NCBI GenBank assembly: GCA_016713245.1
Contig: JADJPM010000004.1
Coordinates: forward strand, 1,612,001-1,676,000
Source: Verrucomicrobiaceae bacterium
GTDB lineage: Bacteria; Verrucomicrobiota; Verrucomicrobiia; Verrucomicrobiales; Verrucomicrobiaceae
DNA: 64,000 nucleotides
Direction of reading: 5' to 3'
A program made the translations under genes and the position numbers. The notes under the pieces are model-generated. The model saw only the letters and a list, made by a program, of their open reading frames with translations, did not search any database and was not told where the DNA came from. Below, piece by piece: positions 27,091 through 34,365 of the stretch; within the stretch, counting starts at the first letter, position 1; the number at the start of each line of letters is the position of its first letter.

Positions 27091-27447
27091 GTGCCCAAGA
27101 CCTACCACTGCTGGCGCTGCCAATGCCCAAAGCCAATGCTCACTGAAAAAGAGTGGGCCGTTGTTTACAAACTGATGGAGGAGGGGCATGCGCCGGTGCG
27201 CGATACTTTGCTCACTAAACAAAAACGTGCCGAGGCGGCGAAAACCTGGGGGAATGCCGCTTGCCAAAAGTACTTCGAGCTAACGGGCGTGAGAGAAACA
27301 AACCCGAATGCCCTGTGGCATCATCGACTGTCGATTTACGGCCCAGAGTGCCCGAAATGCGGCCATTTGCTGCGGACGCCGAAGGCGGCGTTTTGCGCGA
27401 ATTGTGGACACAAGGCCGAGAAAGCGCAAAGCCGAGGATTCTGGTGA
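27091..27447 (+). CDS. Double zinc-ribbon small protein
   Basis: A 118-residue protein from GTG 27091, directly after the preceding stop. The N-terminal CWRCQC and the C-terminal CPKCGHLLRTP plus FCANCGHK provide three paired-Cys motifs suited to zinc ribbons; between them lies a charged helix. The last residues (AEKAQSRGFW) are encoded by a hairpin element also found after the nuclease gene. Function unknown. Confidence 0.6.
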   Translation: MPKTYHCWRCQCPKPMLTEKEWAVVYKLMEEGHAPVRDTLLTKQKRAEAAKTWGNAACQKYFELTGVRETNPNALWHHRLSIYGPECPKCGHLLRTPKAAFCANCGHKAEKAQSRGFW

Positions 27448-27484
27448 ATCCTAGGGTTAAACAAATGAGCCTAACCAATCCCCT

Positions 27485-27814
27485 ATGATACCTATTCTTG
27501 CTTCAGACTTCACCGGCCTTCTCGAAATCATGATCTGGTTTTGGGGCAATGTGCTCTATGCCGCTCTCTTGCTCATCGGATGGCTACTTCTGGTTTTTCG
27601 GCGGACTCGCTCTGCGGGTATATCCATGTTCAAACCCCTTTGTTGGGCTGGAACCATGCTTTTGGTGCTCGTTGGTATGCAGTATTACCCGACGATCGTT
27701 TACCATGGTCGTGGCCAGTGGGAGACCTTTCTCTGGGCTGCCGGCATCTCAGCCTCCTTGTTCCTTTCCGCTTTCATCACTTGGTATTTCCTTCGGCGCT
27801 TTCACAAAGACTAA
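27485..27814 (+). CDS. Small integral membrane protein
   Basis: A 109-residue protein with three predicted membrane segments: IMIWFWGNVLYAALLLIGWL, LCWAGTMLLVLVGMQYY and FLWAAGISASLFLSAFITWY. The C-terminus is basic (RRFHKD). No family recognised. It is the last of three short same-strand genes and ends just before the gltD terminator hairpin. Confidence 0.6.
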   Translation: MIPILASDFTGLLEIMIWFWGNVLYAALLLIGWLLLVFRRTRSAGISMFKPLCWAGTMLLVLVGMQYYPTIVYHGRGQWETFLWAAGISASLFLSAFITWYFLRRFHKD

Positions 27815-27824
27815 GAAAACAAAA

Positions 27825-27853
27825 AGCCCAGGATTCTGGCGAATCCTGGGCCT
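27825..27853. terminator. Terminator hairpin downstream of gltD
   Basis: Stem AGCCCAGGATTC...GAATCCTGGGC with a 4-base loop. On the minus strand it is followed by TTTTTG, so it probably ends the gltBD transcript. Confidence 0.8.
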
Positions 27854-27883
27854 TGGAATGTGATGGCAGCTTTTTTCAGCGGA

Positions 27884-29362
27884 TCACGGCAGGCTCGTCG
27901 CGCCCATCAGGAAGCGGTCGCACTCTCTCGCGGCGCCGCGGCCTTCGTTGAAGGCCCAGACGACGAGGGATTGGCCGCGGCGGCAGTCGCCGCAGGCGAA
28001 GACGCCGGGGAGGCTGGTCGTGTATTTCTCGTGCTCGGCTTTGATGTTGCTACGGGGGTCGGTTTCGAGCTTGAGCGCCTCGATGAGGGGCTGCTCAGGG
28101 CCGAGGAAGCCCATGGCGAGCAGGACGAGCTGAGCGGGGAGGACTTTTTCGGTGCCGGCGACCTTCTGCGGGCCGAAGTTGCCCTTGTCGTCCTTCTTCC
28201 ACTCGACATCGACGACGTGGACGGCCTTCACGTTGCCATCGGCATCGCCTTCGAAGTGGGTGGCGGTGGTGAGATAGACGCGGGGATCGTCGCCGAACTT
28301 GGCGGCGGCTTCTTCCTGGCCGTAGTCCATCTTGTAGGTCTTGGGCCATTCGGGCCACGGATTGTTCGCTGCGCGGGTCATGGGCGGTTTGGCCATGATT
28401 TCGAGCTGGGTGACCGTCGTGCAGCCGTGACGCAGGCTGGTGCCGACGCAGTCGGTGCCGGTGTCGCCGCCACCGATGATGACGACGTCTTTTTTGTCGG
28501 CGGTGATGTATTCCTTGCCCGGATCGAGCACGGCCTTCGTGTTCGCCGTGAGGAAGTCCATGGCGAAGTGGATGCCTTTCAATTCACGGCCGGGAATCGG
28601 CAAATCACGGGGCTTGGTAGCGCCAGTGGCGACGATGATGGCGTCGAAGTCTTTGCGGAGTTGCTCGGCGGTGATGTCGGTGCCGACGTTGACGTTGCAC
28701 TTGAAGGTGACGCCTTCGTCTTCGAGCAGCTTCACGCGGCGGAGGACGACTTCCTTCTTGTCGAGCTTCATGTTGGGGATGCCATACATGAGGAGGCCGC
28801 CGGGACGGTCGGCACGCTCAAAGACGGTGACGGTGTGGCCAGCTTTGTTGAGCTGCGCGGCGGCGCTGAGACCGGCGGGGCCGGAGCCAATGACGGCGAC
28901 TTTTTTGCCGGTGCGCTTTTCAGGCGGCTCGGGCTTCACCCAGCCTTCGTCCCAGCCTTTGTCGATGATGCTGACTTCGATGTTCTTGATCGTGACGGGC
29001 GGATCATTGATGCCGAGCACGCAGGAGCCTTCGCACGGGGCTGGGCAGACGCGGCCGGTGAACTCGGGGAAGTTGTTGGTCTTGTGGAGGCGGTCGAGCG
29101 CTTCCTTCCAAAGTCCGCGATAGACGAGATCATTCCACTCGGGGATGATGTTGTTGATCGGGCAGCCGGAGGCCATGCCGCTGATGAGCGTGCCGCTGTG
29201 GCAGAAGGGGATGCCGCAGTCCATGCAGCGGGCGCCCTGCTTTTTGAGGCCTTCTTCGGGGAGGTGAAGATGAAATTCCTTCCAGTCCTTGATACGCTCG
29301 AGCGGATCGCGGTCAGCGGGGAGTTCGCGGGTGAATTCGATGAAGCCGGTTGGTTTTCCCAT
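27884..29362 (-). CDS. gltD: Glutamate synthase small subunit
   Basis: A 492-residue flavoprotein supplying electrons from NAD(P)H to the large subunit. The N-terminal region has the Cys motifs for two low-potential [4Fe-4S] clusters (ARCMDCGIPFCH and CPAPCEGSC). FAD and NADPH Rossmann motifs are GSGPAGLSAAAQL and IGGGDTGTDCVG, and FAD is closed by GVFACGDCRRGQSLVVWA. It lies 68 bp downstream of gltB on the same strand, with a terminator after it: an ordinary gltBD operon. Confidence 0.95.
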   Translation of the reverse strand: MGKPTGFIEFTRELPADRDPLERIKDWKEFHLHLPEEGLKKQGARCMDCGIPFCHSGTLISGMASGCPINNIIPEWNDLVYRGLWKEALDRLHKTNNFPEFTGRVCPAPCEGSCVLGINDPPVTIKNIEVSIIDKGWDEGWVKPEPPEKRTGKKVAVIGSGPAGLSAAAQLNKAGHTVTVFERADRPGGLLMYGIPNMKLDKKEVVLRRVKLLEDEGVTFKCNVNVGTDITAEQLRKDFDAIIVATGATKPRDLPIPGRELKGIHFAMDFLTANTKAVLDPGKEYITADKKDVVIIGGGDTGTDCVGTSLRHGCTTVTQLEIMAKPPMTRAANNPWPEWPKTYKMDYGQEEAAAKFGDDPRVYLTTATHFEGDADGNVKAVHVVDVEWKKDDKGNFGPQKVAGTEKVLPAQLVLLAMGFLGPEQPLIEALKLETDPRSNIKAEHEKYTTSLPGVFACGDCRRGQSLVVWAFNEGRGAARECDRFLMGATSLP

Positions 29363-29430
29363 GGTCTAAAAAATGATGCGTGAGGAGTGATGCGTGAGTC
29401 TGTCTCGGGTGGGCGTTTTCAGACCGGGAA

Positions 29431-32400
29431 TTAACCTCCACCGACGCGGGAAGCGTCCTTCGAGTTGCTTTCAAAGGCGGCGATGAGGGCGTCGTCGCCG
29501 GTGAGGCCGTCGGCTTTGGCTTTGTCGAGGGCTTTGAGCACGCGGGCGTAGTCGCGGGGCAGGACTTTGACGAACTGCTTCACGCTTTGCTCCCAGAGGG
29601 CGAGGACCTTGAAGGCCTTCTGGCTCTTAGTGACTTCGGCGTGCTGTTTGATGAGGCTTTCGAGCGCGTCGATTTCGGCCTGGTCTTCGAGGGCGAAGAG
29701 GTCGCTCATGCTGGTGTTGCAGCGCGTTTTGAAGTCGCCCTTCTCATCGAGCACGTAGGCAATGCCGCCGGACATGCCTGCGGCGAAGTTACGGCCCGTG
29801 GTGCCGAGCACGACGACGCGTCCGCCAGTCATGTATTCGCAGCCGTGGTCACCCACGCCTTCGACGACGGCATCGACGCCGCTGTTGCGCACGGCGAAGC
29901 GTTCGCCCGCGACGCCGCGGAGGAAGAGCTGGCCAGCGGTGGCGCCGTAGAGCGCGGTGTTGCCTGCGATGATGTTTTCCTCGGCGGCAAAGGTGCTGCC
30001 TTCCGGCGGATAGACGATGATGCGACCACCGCTCATGCCCTTGCCGACGTAGTCATTCGCATCGCCCGAGATTTCGAGCGTGACGCCCTTCGGAATGAAG
30101 GCACCGAAGCTCTGACCCGCGCTGCCGTTGAACTTGAGGTGCACGGTGTCGTCTGGCAGGCCATACCAATGCTTCTTGGTGATCTCGTTGCCGAGGATGG
30201 TGCCGACGGTGCGGTTGACGTTGCGGATCGGCAGCGTGGCGGTGACTTTTTCGCCCTTCTCGATGGCGTCTTTGCACAGCGGGAGGAGCGTGGTGATGTC
30301 CATGCTCTTCTCGATGCCGTGGTCCTGCGCCTCGGTGCAGAAGGTGCCGACTTCAGGGCCGACGTTCGGACGGTAAAGCAGATTGCTGAGGTCAATGCCG
30401 CGAGCTTTCCAGTGATCGACAGCCTGACGCGGCTCGAGCACATCGACGCGGCCCACCATGTCCTCCAGCTTGCGGAAGCCGAGCTGGGCCATGAGTTCAC
30501 GCACTTCCTGAGCGATGAACTTCATGAAGTTCACGGCGTATTCAGGATCGCCGTTGAATTTCGCACGAAGCTCGGGGTTCTGCGTGGCGACACCGACAGG
30601 GCAGGTATTCAGATGGCAGACGCGCATCATGATGCAGCCCATGGTGACGAGCGGAGCGGTGGCAAAGCCGAACTCCTCAGCACCGAGCAGCGCGGCGACG
30701 ACGATGTCGCGACCGGTCTTCATCTGGCCATCGGCCTCGACGACGATCTTGGAGCGCAAGTTGTTGAGGAGCAAAGTCTGGTGCGTTTCCGCGAGACCGA
30801 GTTCCCAGGGCAGACCGGCGTGCTTCACGGAGGTCTGTGGCGAGGCACCGGTGCCGCCATCGTAACCGGAGATGAGCACGACATCGGAGTGCGCCTTCGC
30901 CACACCGGCGGCGATGGTGCCGACGCCGACTTCGGAAACGAGCTTCACGCTGATGCGTGCGGCGCGGTTCGCGTTCTTCAGGTCGTGGATGAGCTGGGCA
31001 AGGTCCTCGATGGAGTAAATGTCATGATGCGGAGGCGGCGAGATGAGGCCGACGCCCGGCGTGGAGCCGCGCACCTTGGCGATCCAGGGATAGACCTTCG
31101 ATCCAGGAAGCTGGCCGCCTTCACCGGGCTTCGCGCCCTGGGCCATCTTGATCTGGATTTCGCGTGCCTGGCTCAAATAGAGGCTCGTCACACCAAAGCG
31201 GCCGCTGGCGACCTGTTTGATGGCGGAGTTCTTCGAATCGCCCTTCTCATTGGTCCAAGTGTAGCGCTCGGGGTCTTCGCCACCTTCACCGGTGTTCGAT
31301 TTGCCGCCCACGCGGTTCATGGCGATGGCGAGCGCCTCATGCGCCTCGCTGGAGATGGAGCCGTAGCTCATCGCGCCCGTTTTGAAGCGCTTCATGATGC
31401 TTTCGACGCTTTCAACCTCTTCGATCGGCACTGGAGTCTGCGCCTTGAAGTCCAGCAGGCCACGCAGCGTGTAGAACTGCTTCACCTGCGTGTTCACCAG
31501 CGCGGTGTATTGCTTGAAGGTCTCGTAGTTGCCCGTGCGCACCGCCTTTTGCAGCGTGTGGATCGTCAGCGGGTTGAAGAGGTGAGCTTCACCTTCCTTG
31601 CGCCACTGGTAGTCACCGCCCACGTCGAGCGCATGCACCTGCGAGTCGCGATCCGGGAAGCCGCGCATGTGGCGCTGGATGGCTTCTTCGGCGATCACCT
31701 TGATGTCGCTGCCTTCCACGCGAGTGGCAGTCCAGGTGAAATACTTGTCCACCACGCTCTTGCTGAGGCCCACGGCTTCAAAGATCTGCGCACCGCGATA
31801 GCTCTGCATCGTGGAGATGCCGATCTTCGACGCCACTTTGATGACGCCCTTCGTGGCGGCCTTGATGAAGTTATAAACCGCCTTCTTGTGGTCCACGTTC
31901 ACGAGCAGACCCTGGCGGATCATGTCGTCGAGCGTTTCAAAGGCGAGGTAAGGATTGATCGCGCCGCAGCCGAAGCCGATCAGCGTGCAGAAGTGATGCA
32001 CTTCACGCGGTTCGCCGGACTCGAGCACGATGTCGCACTGCGTGCGGGTGCCCTTGCGGATCAAATGATGGTGCAGGCCGCCCACGGCCAGCAAAGCCGG
32101 GATCGGAGCCTTCGTGGCCGAAACGCCGCGATCGGTCAAAATGAGGATGTTGCGGCCCTGTTTGATCAAATCGTCCGCTTGAGCGCAAAGTGCGTCCATC
32201 GCGGCTTCGAGGCCCTTCGCGCCCTGTTTCGGGTCAAAGGTGATTTCGAGCGTCGCGGAGGCAAATTCGCCACTGGCGATGCCTTTGAGCTTTGCGAGTT
32301 CCTCATTGCTGAGGATCGGCGTCTTCAGCTCGATCAAATGGCAGCTTTCCGGCTTCGGATCGAGCAGGTTGCCCTCACGACCGATGGTCGTGATCGGCGA

Positions 32401-34017
32401 CGTGACGATTTCCTCGCGGATGCAGTCAATCGGCGGATTCGTGACCTGCGCGAAGAGCTGCTTGAAGTAGTCGTAAAGCAGTTTGGCCTTGTTCGAGAGC
32501 ACGGCGATGGGGATGTCCGTGCCCATCGAGCCAATCGCCTCCACGCCATCGCGGGCCATCGGCGTCATCAGCATGCGGAGGTCTTCCCAAGTATAACCAA
32601 AGGCCTGCTGGCGCTTCAGCATCGTCTCATGATCCGGCAGCGGAGCTGGCTCACCGTCGGCGATGTCCGCCAGTTTGACGAGATTCTTGTCGAGCCACTC
32701 ACGGTAGGGCTTCTCCGTGGCGATTTTCTCTTTGATTTCGTCGTCCGGCACGATGCGGCCTTCTTCCATGTTCACGATGAACATCTTGCCCGGCTGCAGG
32801 CGGCCTTTGAGCTTCACATTCGCTGGATCGACCGGCAAAACGCCCGCTTCCGAGCCCATGATGACGAGATCGTCATGCGTCACATAATAACGGGAAGGAC
32901 GCAGACCATTGCGGTCCAGCGTGGCACCCATCATCGTGCCATCGGTGAAGGCCACGGAGGCAGGGCCGTCCCAGGGCTCCATGAGGCAGGAATGATACTC
33001 GTAGAAGGCCTTTTTCGCCTCGCTCATCGACTCATGGCCGCTCCACGGCTCAGGAATCATCATCATCATCGCATGTGGCAGGCTGCGACCGCTCAGCACG
33101 AGCAGTTCCAACGCATTGTCAAAGATCGTCGAGTCCGAGCCATCCACATTGATGACCGGCTTGATCTTATGGATGTCGTCTCCAAAGAGGTCCGAGGCGA
33201 TGATCGACTGGCGAGCCAGCATCCAACTGATGTTTCCGCGCAGCGTATTGATTTCACCATTGTGAGCGATGTAGCGGTAAGGGTGCGAGCGCTCCCAGTT
33301 CGGGAAGGTATTGGTCGAGAAACGGCTGTGAACCAGCGCCAGTGCCGATTCCATGTCTGGATCGCGAAGGTCCTGGAAATAAGCGCCGACCTGATGCGGC
33401 GTGAGCATGCCTTTATAGACCAGTGTGCGGCAGGAAAAGCTCGGCGCATACCACACGGGGTCCACCTTCTTCACGCGGATCTCGTTGTTGGCCACCTTGC
33501 GCAGCACGTAGAGTTTCCGCTCAAAGGAAAGATCATCCAGCGCTGTCGCATGACGCTTCACAAAGACCTGACGCACCAGCGGCTCGCTGGCCTTCGCAGA
33601 TTTGCCGAGCGTGGAATTATCCACCGGCAGCTCACGCCAGCCGATCACTGGCATGCCTTCCGCCGCAGCGACCCTTTCAAAGATTTCCTTCACCTTCGTC
33701 CAGGAATCGCCACCGCGGGCGGTGAAGATATTGGCCACGCCATACTGGCCCTGGGCCGGCAGTTCGAAACCGGCTTCCTTGGCTTTCTTCACGAGAAAGG
33801 CATGTGGCACCTGAAGCAGGATACCCGCGCCGTCACCGGTGTTTTCTTCCACGCAGGCACCACGGTGGTCGAGATTCTCCAGAATCTGAAGGGCATTGGC
33901 GACGATGGAGTGCGATTTCTTCCCCTTCATGTGACAGACAAAGCCGACGCCGCAGGCGTCATGCTCATTGCGCGGATCGTAGAGACCTTGAGCGGGGGGG
34001 AGACCGGGGTTGTTCAT
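29431..34017 (-). CDS. gltB: Glutamate synthase large subunit
   Basis: A 1528-residue enzyme making two glutamates from glutamine and 2-oxoglutarate. The N-terminal class II amidotransferase begins after the processing site at HDACGVGF, so the nucleophilic Cys is about residue 22. The central and FMN-binding domains include KPGEGGQLPG and SGYDGGTGASP, and the 3Fe-4S cluster region is MRVCHLNTCPVGVATQ. The C-terminal beta-helix domain (GXXG repeats, GMSGGRIIVYP, MTGGRVVVLG) is complete. Length matches bacterial GltB. Confidence 0.97.
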   Translation of the reverse strand: MNNPGLPPAQGLYDPRNEHDACGVGFVCHMKGKKSHSIVANALQILENLDHRGACVEENTGDGAGILLQVPHAFLVKKAKEAGFELPAQGQYGVANIFTARGGDSWTKVKEIFERVAAAEGMPVIGWRELPVDNSTLGKSAKASEPLVRQVFVKRHATALDDLSFERKLYVLRKVANNEIRVKKVDPVWYAPSFSCRTLVYKGMLTPHQVGAYFQDLRDPDMESALALVHSRFSTNTFPNWERSHPYRYIAHNGEINTLRGNISWMLARQSIIASDLFGDDIHKIKPVINVDGSDSTIFDNALELLVLSGRSLPHAMMMMIPEPWSGHESMSEAKKAFYEYHSCLMEPWDGPASVAFTDGTMMGATLDRNGLRPSRYYVTHDDLVIMGSEAGVLPVDPANVKLKGRLQPGKMFIVNMEEGRIVPDDEIKEKIATEKPYREWLDKNLVKLADIADGEPAPLPDHETMLKRQQAFGYTWEDLRMLMTPMARDGVEAIGSMGTDIPIAVLSNKAKLLYDYFKQLFAQVTNPPIDCIREEIVTSPITTIGREGNLLDPKPESCHLIELKTPILSNEELAKLKGIASGEFASATLEITFDPKQGAKGLEAAMDALCAQADDLIKQGRNILILTDRGVSATKAPIPALLAVGGLHHHLIRKGTRTQCDIVLESGEPREVHHFCTLIGFGCGAINPYLAFETLDDMIRQGLLVNVDHKKAVYNFIKAATKGVIKVASKIGISTMQSYRGAQIFEAVGLSKSVVDKYFTWTATRVEGSDIKVIAEEAIQRHMRGFPDRDSQVHALDVGGDYQWRKEGEAHLFNPLTIHTLQKAVRTGNYETFKQYTALVNTQVKQFYTLRGLLDFKAQTPVPIEEVESVESIMKRFKTGAMSYGSISSEAHEALAIAMNRVGGKSNTGEGGEDPERYTWTNEKGDSKNSAIKQVASGRFGVTSLYLSQAREIQIKMAQGAKPGEGGQLPGSKVYPWIAKVRGSTPGVGLISPPPHHDIYSIEDLAQLIHDLKNANRAARISVKLVSEVGVGTIAAGVAKAHSDVVLISGYDGGTGASPQTSVKHAGLPWELGLAETHQTLLLNNLRSKIVVEADGQMKTGRDIVVAALLGAEEFGFATAPLVTMGCIMMRVCHLNTCPVGVATQNPELRAKFNGDPEYAVNFMKFIAQEVRELMAQLGFRKLEDMVGRVDVLEPRQAVDHWKARGIDLSNLLYRPNVGPEVGTFCTEAQDHGIEKSMDITTLLPLCKDAIEKGEKVTATLPIRNVNRTVGTILGNEITKKHWYGLPDDTVHLKFNGSAGQSFGAFIPKGVTLEISGDANDYVGKGMSGGRIIVYPPEGSTFAAEENIIAGNTALYGATAGQLFLRGVAGERFAVRNSGVDAVVEGVGDHGCEYMTGGRVVVLGTTGRNFAAGMSGGIAYVLDEKGDFKTRCNTSMSDLFALEDQAEIDALESLIKQHAEVTKSQKAFKVLALWEQSVKQFVKVLPRDYARVLKALDKAKADGLTGDDALIAAFESNSKDASRVGGG

Positions 34018-34235
34018 TGGTGGGGCTGGAGGGAAAAGAGGCGATATTCCCTACCCGCCGCCGCATGTGGGTTGGACGGGAAAGGGGGCGGCATTTAGCC
34101 GATGGGCAGAAACCGTGCAAGAGCATTCTAGGGGCCAAAAAGTCATCTAACTTTCACCACTTTTGTTGGCTCCGCCGGGACACGAAAATCCCGAAGGCAG
34201 GATTGCCTTTCCACAAACCGAAAAAAGGGCCGGAA

Positions 34236-34312
34236 AAGGCTCTCTACGGCCACCCAAAGCATGCCACGTTCAAACCGCGTGCTTTGCTGCTCGGTGGGTG
34301 GTAGAGAGCCTT
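34236..34312 (+). promoter_or_regulatory. Long hairpin in the leader of the SEFIR-NTPase-TPR gene
   Basis: A perfect 12-bp outer stem (AAGGCTCTCTAC / GTAGAGAGCCTT) encloses further complementary segments (CCACCC/GGGTGG and AAAGCA/TGCTTT) over 77 bp. It ends about 54 bp before the ATG. It could be an attenuator or protein-binding leader; no T-run follows, so a simple terminator is less likely. No known riboswitch was recognised. Confidence 0.6.
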
Positions 34313-34365
34313 GCATCGTCTTTGGAAGGCGCTGCCTCGTCCGCGGACCTCCTTGCATCGTCTCC

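Noticed and set aside
27860..29383. A 507-codon open frame antisense to gltD
   Set aside because: Same cause as for gltB; gltD is complete and conserved, and the antisense product has no recognisable fold.
29587..34098. A 1503-codon open frame on the plus strand antisense to gltB
   Set aside because: The gltB product has every catalytic motif; the antisense frame is a by-product of GC-rich codon use and shows low-complexity His/Asp/Arg-rich text without domains.
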